A stretch of 64,000 bases of DNA, from positions 210,343 through 274,342 of the forward strand of contig NZ_BFAZ01000005.1 in NCBI RefSeq assembly GCF_003114815.1. Reading direction: 5' to 3'. The position numbers and the translations under genes were made by a program. The notes below the pieces were generated by a model, which did not search any database, was not told where the DNA came from, and worked only from the letters and a program-made list of their open reading frames with translations. Numbering within the stretch: position 1 is the first letter of the stretch; each line of letters starts with the position of its first letter. The DNA comes from Leptospira ellinghausenii (lineage in GTDB: Bacteria; Spirochaetota; Leptospiria; Leptospirales; Leptospiraceae). Positions 1 through 8,976 of this stretch are shown one piece after another.

Positions 1-867
1 CAAAACAGGACAAACCATTTCACCACCTAACACAATCATTTGACTCATCGGTGAATCTAAAGCTGATAGAAATTCCTTTTCAAAGAGATACGATGTTTCT
101 TCTGAAGAACCTGACCAAGTATCACTTAACAATTTAGTCTGGTATCCTAATTTGTTTCCTACTTCTAAAATATGATGGATGGAACGAGTAAGATTTCCTA
201 TAATAAAATAATTTTTACTTGGGTAGGTTGGTCCTGAAGCAATCGAATTTGGATCATCTCCGATTACATCCGAAATGACCAAGGTATACACTTCCAAGTT
301 TTGGTTTAGTTCTTTTAAAAGTTTTCCTCCTTTCACTTTCGAATATTTTTTTCTTTCTGAATTGATTTCCCGAATGGATTTCCCACTCTTTAATAATTGA
401 TTTTGAATGTTCGTAAGTTCTTGTATTGACAGGCCATCAACAGGAATTTCGAATAAACTAGATCCTCCTCCAGAAAGTAATACCACAAGTCGATCATCCT
501 TACCCAATTGTTTTAATTGGTCTAAAACTTCGAGAGCATACCGAATTGAATTCTCATCGGGTATAGGATGAGAAGCCTCTCGATAAGTCCAAATTTTATC
601 CTTCCCCATCTCATTAAGTTCAAATGGTAAATGATTGTACTTCGTAAGAACATAACCTTTGTTTACTGGAAATAAATCAGAGAAAGATTCAGCCATGGAG
701 TAAGCTGCCTTACCCAATGAAAATACAAATTGTTTTTTTGACTTGTCAGATAGTTTTTCCACCAAGTTGATGTTTTCTATACTAAATAACCGGAACAATT
801 CCTTCGGACTTGCCGCTTTTATCCCCTCTTGGAATAAATAAAGAATGTCATCTCGAATCGTTTTCAA
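1..867 (-). CDS. Glycerate 2-kinase family protein (MOFRL type), 3' end outside window
   Basis: The gene runs off the left edge, so only the N-terminal 289 residues are visible of a usual 420-450. The family phosphorylates D-glycerate to 2-phosphoglycerate in the cytoplasm. Family signatures seen are SLGKAAYSMAE near the N-terminus, the glycine-rich LLSGGGSSLFE, and SDVIGDDPNSIASGPT with its downstream TYPS. I chose a TTG start (867-865). AGGA sits ten bases upstream, and the first residues (KTIRDDILYLFQEGIKAASP) match the usual family N-terminus. It lies 5 bp behind the oxidoreductase gene on the same strand and is probably co-transcribed with it. The family call is firm; the true substrate is inferred. 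Confidence 0.85.
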   Translation of the reverse strand, partial: MKTIRDDILYLFQEGIKAASPKELFRLFSIENINLVEKLSDKSKKQFVFSLGKAAYSMAESFSDLFPVNKGYVLTKYNHLPFELNEMGKDKIWTYREASHPIPDENSIRYALEVLDQLKQLGKDDRLVVLLSGGGSSLFEIPVDGLSIQELTNIQNQLLKSGKSIREINSERKKYSKVKGGKLLKELNQNLEVYTLVISDVIGDDPNSIASGPTYPSKNYFIIGNLTRSIHHILEVGNKLGYQTKLLSDTWSGSSEETSYLFEKEFLSALDSPMSQMIVLGGEMVCPVL

Positions 868-872
868 GATTC

Positions 873-3134
873 TTATTTCCTAGTTTTTGCATCCAGTAGG
901 TCAAAGGTGATTTGATTTCCATTAAGTTTACCAAAACTCAATACATCAGTTGGACACAAAGAAACACAAGCAGAACATCTTACACATTGTACACTGTCCA
1001 TGGGAATCCCACGACTCGCATAACCCATCACATCGATTCCTTGGTGGCAATTTTTTGTACAGATATTACATGATATACATTTCTTTTTTTCTGAAAAAAT
1101 TCGAAACTTACTAAATCTCGCATAAATATGCATAAGCGATGCAAGCGGACAAAACATCCTACACCAAACTCGGCCCGAGTATAAAAAATAACAACCAACA
1201 CCGACAACACCAGCGAGTCCAATATCAACAAAAATGTCATAATACAATTTGATGGAATCAGCAATCATTTCTCCTAATGTCAAAAAAGGAAACAACGACT
1301 TCCCATATACACTTAAGAGTTTTAAGAATGTAAGTAGAAAGGCTAACAAGAGAATGTATTGACCCGTATGTTCCCATCGATACGCCGTTGTGGAATGTGG
1401 CATTTTTTGACGATGTTCATCTCCTAGAGTTTCGGCAAGCCCACCACAAGAACAAATCCAACCACAATACACACCTTTTCCATAATGATACACTAATAAA
1501 GGAATCAAAACAAAACTAAAGGACAATCCATAAAACAACCAAAATGTGGTGATCCCACCGTCATACAAAACACCTATACTGAGAGGCCATGCTAAAATAA
1601 ATCCATACGCCTTCCAATACGCATCAGAAGGAAAAATTTCCCTTCTCATAAACCCTTCTGGGCCACCCAAGTACCCAAGATCGCCTAACATTGGCAATAT
1701 CAATTCAGGCAATAGAAATAAAAAGAAAATCTGGATTCCAATTAAAGACAATGTTTGGTATAATATGTATTGTGTTTTTCGAACCATCATCCTTCTAATT
1801 CCAAAGATCAGAATTGTGAGTGAATACAATAATGTATAATGGAAGGAAGGAAATTTACCAAACAATTGGAACTGTTGGTAGGTTGCCAAAAAATAAACTG
1901 ACAAAAAATACAAAAAGGCAAAAAGGAAATAAGTAACTTTAAACATTTTCCATTTATCAAACTTTTGTTTGTTTTTGGTAAGAGAAATAGTAACATATAA
2001 AATCAAACTCAATACTGAATAAACGGCAAATGTGGAGGCCACTGCAGAAAACCAAAAAGGACCATAAAAAGAGGCTTTTCCAAAATAAGCAGTGAATGCA
2101 AAACTCATAAGGCTCGAAAATCCCAACCAATCCAAAAAATTCTTTTGGTTTTGTAACTTAACACCAATTTTTTGAAAAAAATGAAGAGGAGGCAAATTAC
2201 CAATTAAAATATATACTAGATCCGATTTGATTTTGAGAGCTGATTCTTTTACTTTCGCAAAAACATTCGTTTGGTTAATTTCTGTTAGTGTTGCGTTATA
2301 GAGGATTTTAATTTTCCCTTGTGTTGCAAGGGCTAATATCTTTTTAACATTTTCAGATTTTGCTTTATTAAATTCATTCCCTCTATGAATAAGTGTGATC
2401 TCTTTTGCATATTCAGAACACATAATGGCAGATTCTAATGCCGTATCACCTCCGCCTACAATGACAACTGATTGGTCCTTGGTATCTTTTGGATCAATCA
2501 AACGGTATAAAACATTCGAACCCATTTCTCCTTTGATTCCTAATTTTTTTGGATCACCAGATTTTCCCATCGCAATCACAACAGAATTCGTTTGGTATTT
2601 AGAGCCAGATTCTGTTTCCAAAGTATAACCAATCTGGTCTTTTTGGATGCGGACAACTCTTTGGTTTGTTTCAATTTGAATTGGATTTTGTTTTAAAAAC
2701 TGGTTTAAATCTTTTAGAAGACCTTCCTTCGTTGTATCTACAATTTTGATTGCAGAACTTCCAACAAAATCACTTGGTTCAGCAAAGATTGGTTTACCAT
2801 TGGGATAACTCTGAATGGTTTGGAAAGGTAAATTCGATTCTAAAACGATATACTTTTTACCCAATCGTTTTGCTTCTAAAGCACAAGACACACCAGAAGG
2901 ACCTGAACCAATGATCACTACATCATAACGATCATTTTTAAAATTAGGAATGTGATTCCATACTTGTACACCACTTTCTGTAGCCATTTTCAAAAGCGGA
3001 ACACCCGTTAAATCCCCAATCACAAATACATTCGGTAAATTTGTTTCATAGGAGTCCGATAATTCTGGGTAAATTTCCACTTCACCAGTGGGAGATGAGT
3101 TTTTTAACCAATTAAAATAAACTTGTGGCCACAT
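873..3134 (-). CDS. Membrane FAD/NAD(P) oxidoreductase fused to a polyferredoxin (NapH/NosR-like) domain
   Basis: 753 residues. Residues about 70-320 form a thioredoxin-reductase-like module with FAD motif GSGPSG (76-81) and NAD(P) motif GGGDTA (227-232). About seven hydrophobic segments follow (roughly 340-660). They carry CGWICSCGG (Cys 557, 561, 563) and CRMFCP (658, 662), as in NapH/NosR/CcoG-type proteins. The C-terminus holds two [4Fe-4S] ferredoxin motifs (Cys 686/689/692/696 and 717/720/723/727). The redox-active CxxC of thioredoxin reductase is absent. The FAD-binding GD segment (NVFVIGD, residues 35-41) lies before the GxGxxG motif instead of at the end of the flavin domain, which suggests circular permutation. 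It probably moves electrons between NAD(P)H, flavin and a membrane partner; the partner is unknown. The start codon has no clear ribosome site. Confidence 0.75.
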   Translation of the reverse strand: MWPQVYFNWLKNSSPTGEVEIYPELSDSYETNLPNVFVIGDLTGVPLLKMATESGVQVWNHIPNFKNDRYDVVIIGSGPSGVSCALEAKRLGKKYIVLESNLPFQTIQSYPNGKPIFAEPSDFVGSSAIKIVDTTKEGLLKDLNQFLKQNPIQIETNQRVVRIQKDQIGYTLETESGSKYQTNSVVIAMGKSGDPKKLGIKGEMGSNVLYRLIDPKDTKDQSVVIVGGGDTALESAIMCSEYAKEITLIHRGNEFNKAKSENVKKILALATQGKIKILYNATLTEINQTNVFAKVKESALKIKSDLVYILIGNLPPLHFFQKIGVKLQNQKNFLDWLGFSSLMSFAFTAYFGKASFYGPFWFSAVASTFAVYSVLSLILYVTISLTKNKQKFDKWKMFKVTYFLFAFLYFLSVYFLATYQQFQLFGKFPSFHYTLLYSLTILIFGIRRMMVRKTQYILYQTLSLIGIQIFFLFLLPELILPMLGDLGYLGGPEGFMRREIFPSDAYWKAYGFILAWPLSIGVLYDGGITTFWLFYGLSFSFVLIPLLVYHYGKGVYCGWICSCGGLAETLGDEHRQKMPHSTTAYRWEHTGQYILLLAFLLTFLKLLSVYGKSLFPFLTLGEMIADSIKLYYDIFVDIGLAGVVGVGCYFLYSGRVWCRMFCPLASLMHIYARFSKFRIFSEKKKCISCNICTKNCHQGIDVMGYASRGIPMDSVQCVRCSACVSLCPTDVLSFGKLNGNQITFDLLDAKTRK

Positions 3135-3176
3135 ACCATTGTATTGGACATGTGGTTCGAAAAAAAAGAAACTAAT

Positions 3177-4481
3177 TTAAGGTGAGTTAGGAATTCTGAT
3201 TGTGATTTTTGTCCCATGATTTGTTGAACTTGTCACATTCATCGTACATCCCTGGTTCCTTAACATTTCCGTACAAACTAAAAGGCCTAGTCCAGTTCCT
3301 TTTTCACCTTGGGTACCAAATGCTGTTGGAAATGGTTTCCCTTCCCCAATCTGCCGAATTTGATCCATTGACATTCCAATTCCCATGTCGACTATACTCA
3401 AGTCTACAAATTTTGGTCCCGTCACACTGGTGATGGTAACTGTTCCTTTGGGATGGGAAAATTTAATCGCATTGGAAAATAAATTCCGAATGACTGTGCT
3501 AATCATTCTCTCATCACAGTACACCATTAAAGGATCTGAAAGTTGGATCTGCCATTGGATTCCCTTATCCGTTGCTTGTAATTCCAAAATGTCTTTTGCA
3601 TTTTGGGTCACTGCGCATAAGTTGATGAATTCTAAATGAGTGGGAATTTTTTTGGATTCATTTCTTACCCAATCAAGTAAATTTTCTAAGACCAAATAAG
3701 ATTGGTTTGTACTTTTTTTTAATTCTTTAAGTGCAATTAGTAATTCTTCACGGTCCGGCAATGTTTCGTTTAAATATCCTAAATAGGAATTCATTGTTCC
3801 CATCGGACCTTTTAAGTCATGGGCTAATATCGAAAAAATTCGATCTTTATGTTCGTTAGTTCGTATCATCTCTTGTTGGATACGATTGGTGTTGCGTAAG
3901 AAATAAAACATGATGAGGGCAACAAAGAACAAACAAGATGCAACCGAATTGACTCGAAACAATTCTTGGATTTTGGGATCATACAATAATGTGCCTTCTT
4001 GGAATTTTCCTGGTGTTCCAAAAAATTCAAACCAAATATAAAATAGATTATTGGTCAAAAAAACAAGAAGGATCCAAAACTTATCTTCGTAAGAGAACAA
4101 GACAAATGGGGCTAAAGCAAAAACCAAAAAATAATAATAAAAACCACCTGAATTCCCAAAACTAATAAAAGAAACAAATACCAGCGGAATCGAAATTGTA
4201 AAAATCAAGAAAATCCTAGCAAGTGAATACCGTTCTTTATAATTCAAATATAGTATATAAGAAAATATGCAGATAACGGAAAGATGAATGCAGTTCATAA
4301 TCCAAACATTTGGTGCACCAGCGACTACAAAGAAAATGGAATATTGGATATTGGATAAAATGCCTAAAATAGCGATTAAATTGGCCAACTGTACCCTAAC
4401 CGAAGTTTGTAGGTCCAATTGGTGATTGACTCCTAAGTTGAGTAAATACCGTAACCCAATTTTTCGGAAAACCAATTTCAT
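3177..4481 (-). CDS. Membrane sensor histidine kinase
   Basis: 434 residues. The N-terminal 200 residues contain about six membrane segments and no recognisable periplasmic sensor domain. The kinase core follows: H-box HDLKGP with phospho-acceptor His221, N-box RNLFSNAIKF (Asn337), G1 DMGIGM and G2 GTGLGLL. The Gly-Pro after the H-box and the YLVLENLLDWVR helix are typical of HisKA kinases that sit in the membrane without a large sensor. No receiver domain is fused and no response regulator lies next to it. Its ATG overlaps the stop of the upstream SpoIIE-type phosphatase gene by four bases (ATGA), so the two are translationally coupled and probably work in one pathway. Confidence 0.9.
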   Translation of the reverse strand: MKLVFRKIGLRYLLNLGVNHQLDLQTSVRVQLANLIAILGILSNIQYSIFFVVAGAPNVWIMNCIHLSVICIFSYILYLNYKERYSLARIFLIFTISIPLVFVSFISFGNSGGFYYYFLVFALAPFVLFSYEDKFWILLVFLTNNLFYIWFEFFGTPGKFQEGTLLYDPKIQELFRVNSVASCLFFVALIMFYFLRNTNRIQQEMIRTNEHKDRIFSILAHDLKGPMGTMNSYLGYLNETLPDREELLIALKELKKSTNQSYLVLENLLDWVRNESKKIPTHLEFINLCAVTQNAKDILELQATDKGIQWQIQLSDPLMVYCDERMISTVIRNLFSNAIKFSHPKGTVTITSVTGPKFVDLSIVDMGIGMSMDQIRQIGEGKPFPTAFGTQGEKGTGLGLLVCTEMLRNQGCTMNVTSSTNHGTKITIRIPNSP

Positions 4482-6364
4482 AGGAAATCGATCGTAAAGT
4501 AAGTTACATCATCTGACAATCGAAAAGTAAATTTTTTGATTTCCGATTTGATTTTTTCGTTTAGTTCCTTAGGACTTAATGCAATTCCTTCTATCAGTTG
4601 GGATCGAAGTCGGGCTTCTCCGAACATTTCCTTTGTTCGGTTATGACTTTCTGTGATTCCATCCGTATAAAAAAAGAATCGATCTCCTGGTAGTAGTGGA
4701 TGTGTAAATGTTTCTAAAAACACATCCTTTTTCCAACCCATGATTGGCCCACGACCACCTAATGCCTCCAATGTGTTTTCCTTTCGATTTTGGTGGAATG
4801 GACTTGGATGTCCCATAACAGAATACTGAAACACTTGATTTTTCAAGTCAAAATGACTTGCTACTGCCGTGATGTAGTTTTTCTCAACAACTGGTAACAT
4901 CTTTAAATTTAATTCAGTTAAAAATTGAGATGGATCTTTTATTTTTGGTGCAATTTCCAGAAAATTCACTTTTAACATCCCTGCAATGAGTGCAGCAGCA
5001 ATCCCATGCCCTAAAACATCGCATAACAAAAAAGTAAGTGAACCATCCTCGTGAATGTAGTAATCAAAATAATCCCCACCAATCTTTTCCATAGGCATAA
5101 ACATAGAGGCTACATTTAGAGTTTGGTATTGAAATTCCATAGGTGGGATTAACTTGGATTGTAGACTTGCTGCCATGACCAAATCATCATGTAAAAGTTT
5201 ATATTGTTTTTGTAATTCTTGTGTTCTGAGAGTTACAATCATCTCCAAGGATTCATTTAAATTACGTAGCTCTCTTTTGGTTCTCGAACTTTGTAAGGCA
5301 ATGGCAAGAACTCCGGAAAATAAAAATGTTAATATTCCATATTGGGTTAAGTATGCATTTTTTCCTGTGATGAAATCTGTTAATACATCAGCAATTCCAA
5401 AAAATGTAGCAAGTAGTGCACCCAATGAGACAACAATCGCTTCTGGTGATTTATTATAATTTCGAGCAAGCAGTTGGACTAAAATTGGTACTTTAATTCC
5501 AAGTAAAATATACCAAACATACACAAAATAAAACCGAACATCCGGATTGAGTTCCAATAATTGGATCAACGCCAAAATAGAATCGAATAAAAAGGTTAGG
5601 AAGGCAATCTTTGTAATCCTTCGTTCAAATAATGTATGAACGAATAACATGATAAATACGGGGAAGATAAATTGGCAAAAGAAAAGTAACCTCACCAATA
5701 TTTCTGGATTGATCCCTAAAAAGTGAATTTTGTTTAAGGCAGGTAAACGCCAACATACAAAAAAAATAGCAGTTCCCGCTAGATACAATCCAGATTTAGA
5801 AGAACGATTTAAGGCATATCCAATTGCTTGTTGTAAAAAAATGCCAAAAAATAAGGCCGCCATAACTATCTGATTTACATCTTCGTAAATCATTTTGTCT
5901 TTGATCTCATTTTGAGTACCAAACATGGGAGTTGACCTGAACAATCCACAACGGAATTGGGTTTCTCTACATTCAATTTCCACCTCTAGATGATTCTCAC
6001 CTAACAATATAATTGAATTTGGAATTTCATAATAACGAACCTTATGCCAATACGCATAATAATTTGGTGATAAACCACCCGTCGTACCAATTCGTTTTCC
6101 ATTCCAAAAAGTTTGGTCTGCGGAATGGACACGATCTAAATACACTGATAATGAAGATTCTGGTAATTTTGTGATGGGAATTGTTAGATGGTATTTCCCT
6201 TTCAGTGGTACTTTATATCCTTGTTCGACAAGTGGTACTCCAACCTGAATTTGTTTAGGATTTGATTCTCCTTCTAATTGGAATGTCCAACCAGATTCCA
6301 AGGGAATCATTTCCGCCGAAAGGGAAACACTAAACAAGAATACACACAAAAGGTACTTCATCAT
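4478..6364 (-). CDS. 7TMR-DISM sensor with SpoIIE/PP2C-type serine phosphatase domain
   Basis: 628 residues from the chosen start. A signal peptide (MMKYLLCVFLFSVSLSAEM) is followed by a periplasmic beta-sandwich resembling the 7TMR-DISMED2 sensor fold (GWTFQLEG ... SADQTFWNGKRIG). Then come seven membrane segments, a short coiled coil (RELRNLNESLEMIVTL) and an RsbU-like phosphatase. Phosphatase metal-site motifs are EKIGGDYFDYY, LLCDVLGHGIAAALIAG, FFYTDGITE and LSDDVTYFTIDF. Such proteins dephosphorylate anti-sigma-factor antagonists in partner-switching cascades, but no antagonist gene is nearby. An in-frame upstream ATG (6487) would put 41 residues before the signal peptide, so I prefer 6364. 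It is the first gene of the minus-strand operon that continues with the histidine kinase. Confidence 0.88.
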   Translation of the reverse strand: MMKYLLCVFLFSVSLSAEMIPLESGWTFQLEGESNPKQIQVGVPLVEQGYKVPLKGKYHLTIPITKLPESSLSVYLDRVHSADQTFWNGKRIGTTGGLSPNYYAYWHKVRYYEIPNSIILLGENHLEVEIECRETQFRCGLFRSTPMFGTQNEIKDKMIYEDVNQIVMAALFFGIFLQQAIGYALNRSSKSGLYLAGTAIFFVCWRLPALNKIHFLGINPEILVRLLFFCQFIFPVFIMLFVHTLFERRITKIAFLTFLFDSILALIQLLELNPDVRFYFVYVWYILLGIKVPILVQLLARNYNKSPEAIVVSLGALLATFFGIADVLTDFITGKNAYLTQYGILTFLFSGVLAIALQSSRTKRELRNLNESLEMIVTLRTQELQKQYKLLHDDLVMAASLQSKLIPPMEFQYQTLNVASMFMPMEKIGGDYFDYYIHEDGSLTFLLCDVLGHGIAAALIAGMLKVNFLEIAPKIKDPSQFLTELNLKMLPVVEKNYITAVASHFDLKNQVFQYSVMGHPSPFHQNRKENTLEALGGRGPIMGWKKDVFLETFTHPLLPGDRFFFYTDGITESHNRTKEMFGEARLRSQLIEGIALSPKELNEKIKSEIKKFTFRLSDDVTYFTIDFL

Positions 6365-6706
6365 GGTACTTGGTTGGAACACCGAGAGGATTGAAATGTG
6401 ATTCTTGGGAAGTGCAAGGATTTTTTTCCACTTGGCAGACTCACAAATTGAATCCCCACTCACCAAAAAACCATCACAAATAATCATACGCGATTGTTTG
6501 CATTAACCAATGTTAGTCGAATATTAAATTCAGATGTCCAATCGGAAAGATTTCCAAATCCTTTTCAAACCGAATGGGTCTCGGAAAGGTACAGTGGTTT
6601 TGTAGTAAATTTCACAAGTTGGCAAGAAATTCGCATGAAAAGAGGCGACTTTTACATTTAGACTTAGTCTAATTATTGACAAAATTAGGTAGGGAGAGAA
6701 ATTGAA
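6365..6706. other. Intergenic region between phosphatase and perR
   Basis: These 342 bases separate two divergent genes. The part beside perR holds a perfect palindrome described separately and a possible -35 hexamer TTGACA (6676-6681). A short plus-strand reading frame here has no ribosome site or recognisable content, and I do not call it a gene. Confidence 0.6.
6658..6672. promoter_or_regulatory. PerR-box-like operator upstream of perR
   Basis: The 15-base sequence TTAGACTTAGTCTAA is a perfect 7-1-7 inverted repeat that ends 34 bases before the perR start codon. Its geometry equals the PerR box known from Firmicutes (two 7-base arms around one base). A sequence with the same TTAGA...TCTAA arms lies in front of katG in this window, which supports autoregulation by PerR. 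Binding is inferred. Confidence 0.75.
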
Positions 6707-7141
6707 ATGGTAATGGATTTAAGTTACCAAAGAACAAAGGAACTTTTGGAATCCCATGGAATTCGGCCTACTTCCCAACGATTGGAAATGGCACACCTAC
6801 TCCTTGAGAAACACCAACATTTGTTTGCCGAAGAAGTTTTCCATTTGGTGAATACTCACTTTCCCCATGCATCACGTGCTACCATTTTCAATAACCTAAA
6901 ATTATTCGCGGAAAGAGGTTTGCTCGGAACTTTAGAACTAAAGGCAGGTGTCACTCATTTTGACTCGAATATGGGTGTCCACCACCATGCACTGGATGAA
7001 ACTTCAGGAGAGATTGTTGACATAGAACTCAATGATTCTCTGGAGGAAAAGGTTCTAGCAGAATTGAAGGAAAGTTATTTTCAGAAAACTGGAAAAGAAT
7101 TACAAAACCCAAAACTTGTCATTACCTTAAGAGGGAAATAA
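6707..7141 (+). CDS. perR: Peroxide-sensing repressor PerR (Fur family)
   Basis: 144 residues, the normal length of a Fur-family repressor. The recognition helix is HASRATIFNNLKLF. The regulatory metal ligands expected of PerR can be placed as His38, Asp86, His92, His94 and Asp105. The Asp at the last position is the residue that separates PerR from Fur proper. The protein has no cysteine, so it cannot form the structural Cys4 zinc site of Bacillus PerR; this matches the zinc-free PerRA known from Leptospira. Metal-catalysed oxidation of a ligand histidine would release DNA and derepress peroxide defence. AGGGAG lies ten bases before the ATG. A palindrome upstream suggests autoregulation, and the likely target within this window is katG. 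Confidence 0.9.
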   Translation: MVMDLSYQRTKELLESHGIRPTSQRLEMAHLLLEKHQHLFAEEVFHLVNTHFPHASRATIFNNLKLFAERGLLGTLELKAGVTHFDSNMGVHHHALDETSGEIVDIELNDSLEEKVLAELKESYFQKTGKELQNPKLVITLRGK

Positions 7142-7165
7142 ATTTCCCCCAAGGCTTTCTGAATC

Positions 7166-7537
7166 TTATTTTTTAACTTTATCTCGGTATTTGATCGCAA
7201 GTGCGGATGCATTCCATATCACTCGATTCCAAACAACAAGCAAGATACTTTTTTGTCTAATTTCAAACCGATAGTTGATGATATCATCTCCACCTTTTTC
7301 TCTCGCTTGTTTTAATAAATCACTGTAACCAGTTTCTCCCGTTAAAACGACTAAAAACCAAGTTACGAATTCACCTTGGGTTTCAACCGGACCAATGATT
7401 TGGTAGTCATCAGAATTCATAACATACTGAGTCATGTTGGCAGCAAGACCTGGCGTACGTAACTCTGAATAGACACAATTCCCAAGTAAGGAACCAACTA
7501 ACAACAATGGTAAAATGCGAAACAGAAACTTTTTCAT
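7166..7537 (-). CDS. Small lipoprotein of unknown function
   Basis: 123 residues. The first 22 residues form a lipoprotein signal with lipobox LLGNC, so mature Cys21 would be lipidated. The mature part has no motif I recognise. Its centre (DYQIIGPVETQGEFVTWF ... YSDLLKQAREKGGDDIINYRFE) is reminiscent of small bacterial lipoproteins with an alpha-beta fold in which a conserved 'GADDIIN' segment follows a helix. The segment VVWNRVIWNASALAIKY near the C-terminus is hydrophobic. GGGG stands six bases before the ATG. It converges with perR, 24 bases apart. No function is assigned. Confidence 0.75.
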   Translation of the reverse strand: MKKFLFRILPLLLVGSLLGNCVYSELRTPGLAANMTQYVMNSDDYQIIGPVETQGEFVTWFLVVLTGETGYSDLLKQAREKGGDDIINYRFEIRQKSILLVVWNRVIWNASALAIKYRDKVKK

Positions 7538-7640
7538 TTTAAACCCCTTTTTGATGGATTTCTTTTTTTACTGAAATTCAAAAAAGAGTCAATAAAAAAG
7601 AGCAGATTTTTCTTTATGATGGCATAGAATCGTTTTAAAT

Positions 7641-8624
7641 ATGAACGATGGATATCCTTCGATTGCAATTTGTGGAATTGGCTCTGTTACTGTTACCATA
7701 GTACATGCCTTTCACCAAAACAAAGTTCCTTATAAAATCCTTTGCAAAGACCAAAACAGACTTTTTTCCTTAAAGGAAAAACCAATCCAATTCAAAGGTC
7801 CAAATGGTGTTACTACCGATATAGACTTAATAGACCATTTAATATTAATTCAAGATAACACCGAAACATTTGACTACATCATCTTAGGATGTAAAAATCA
7901 ATTATTAAAAGATTACCTTACACTCACAAAAAACCATTTAAACCCAAACGGGAAATGGTTCTTAATTCAAAACGGCTTACCCGAAGAACATTTTTCGAAT
8001 CTTAAAAACAAAATCATTTCTGGGGTTGTTGGATGGAACACACAACTGTTAGAAAATGGAATCTACTTTCAGTCCAATCCAGGTAGTTTAGTACTCGGTG
8101 GATCGGACCAAACCAAACCAAATTCGATCTGGGAAACACTACTTAATCCTTGGATCGATGTTGTACTCACCGAGCACATTACTGGATTTAGGTGGCATAA
8201 ACTTGCCATCAATTCCATCATCAATGGACTTGCGGCTTCCAAACAATTGAGTTTGGGACAATTATTTTTAAATCGAAAAGGACGCAACCAAGCAATTACG
8301 GTTCTCACTGAAATCAAAGAATTGATGTCCAAGTTGCAAATCAAAGAAGGAGTGGTTCCTGGTTCATTTCCCATCCAAAAACTTGGTGGAGGGAAAGGAT
8401 CATTACCACTTTGGATTCGCCATTTGGTTCTGATCTTACTGGGATTAAAGTATTTTAGAATCAGAACCTCAATGGTCCAGGACCTAGATCATAAACGAAA
8501 AACAGAAATTGAATTTATCAATGGCGAAGTCGTAAGTGAAGCCATTAAAATCGGATTACCAGTTCCCGCGAATGAAAGGATTGTGAATGAAGTATTGAAA
8601 ATAGAAAGTGAATTCCCCTCGTAA
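7641..8624 (+). CDS. Ketopantoate reductase (ApbA/PanE) family protein
   Basis: 327 residues. The N-terminal Rossmann motif is slightly unusual (ICGIGSVTVTIVHAF, where the family usually has GxGxxG). The middle has the family segments YIILGCKN and LIQNGLPEEH and the C-terminal helical domain has FRWHKLAINSIINGLAA, which contains the catalytic-lysine motif (W-x-K-L-x-x-N). The C-terminal RTSMVQDLDHKRKTEIEFINGEVV matches the family signature R-x-SMxQD-x-xxxRxTEI-xxINGxVV. PanE reduces 2-dehydropantoate with NADPH for pantothenate and CoA synthesis, but family members also act on other 2-keto acids. Because the dinucleotide motif is altered, I give only the family. Confidence 0.8.
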   Translation: MNDGYPSIAICGIGSVTVTIVHAFHQNKVPYKILCKDQNRLFSLKEKPIQFKGPNGVTTDIDLIDHLILIQDNTETFDYIILGCKNQLLKDYLTLTKNHLNPNGKWFLIQNGLPEEHFSNLKNKIISGVVGWNTQLLENGIYFQSNPGSLVLGGSDQTKPNSIWETLLNPWIDVVLTEHITGFRWHKLAINSIINGLAASKQLSLGQLFLNRKGRNQAITVLTEIKELMSKLQIKEGVVPGSFPIQKLGGGKGSLPLWIRHLVLILLGLKYFRIRTSMVQDLDHKRKTEIEFINGEVVSEAIKIGLPVPANERIVNEVLKIESEFPS

Positions 8625-8636
8625 CAGATTTGGGAA

Positions 8637-8951
8637 TTACTTTCCTAATTTCAAAAGTTCGGAGATTGTATGATTGGCTTCGACAGGGTGTCTAAGTTTC
8701 TGATCCGTTTGGATGATGTATTGATTCCGGCGCCCATCTTTACTTTTCTGTAATACAGACGCATCCACTAAATCTTTCACAATGGTTTGGACAGCTCTTT
8801 CCGTAATCCCAACAAGCACTGCTACATCCTTCAGACGCATTTCTGGGTCCTTACTCAAACAAATGAGTACGTGAGCGTGATTTGATAAAAACGTCCATTG
8901 TCCTAATTTTTTAGGACTTTCTTTCGGTTTCCGTTTTAAGTCTTTTGTCAT
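8637..8951 (-). CDS. Winged-helix transcriptional regulator (MarR/ArsR-like)
   Basis: 104 residues, small and soluble. Residues 15-85 form a winged helix: LSNHAHVLICLSKDPEMRLKDVAVLVG then ITERAVQTIVKDLVDASVLQKSKDGRRNQYII, with the wing at SKDGRRNQY. No extra ligand domain is present, so any signal must be sensed by the DNA-binding domain or a partner. It converges with the panE-like gene, 12 bases apart. The DoxX-like gene lies upstream on the same strand with a 25-base gap, so the two are probably co-transcribed. Confidence 0.8.
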   Translation of the reverse strand: MTKDLKRKPKESPKKLGQWTFLSNHAHVLICLSKDPEMRLKDVAVLVGITERAVQTIVKDLVDASVLQKSKDGRRNQYIIQTDQKLRHPVEANHTISELLKLGK

Positions 8952-8976
8952 TCGATCTTAGAACCTTAATTTTCGA

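Noticed and set aside
1546..1839. Plus-strand open frame inside the oxidoreductase gene
   Set aside because: It lies fully opposite a conserved gene on the minus strand, has no ribosome site and no known motif. It is a shadow frame.
6488..6663. Short plus-strand frame between phosphatase and perR (about 58 codons)
   Set aside because: No ribosome site, no start with support, and its end overlaps the PerR palindrome. Random frame is the simplest reading.
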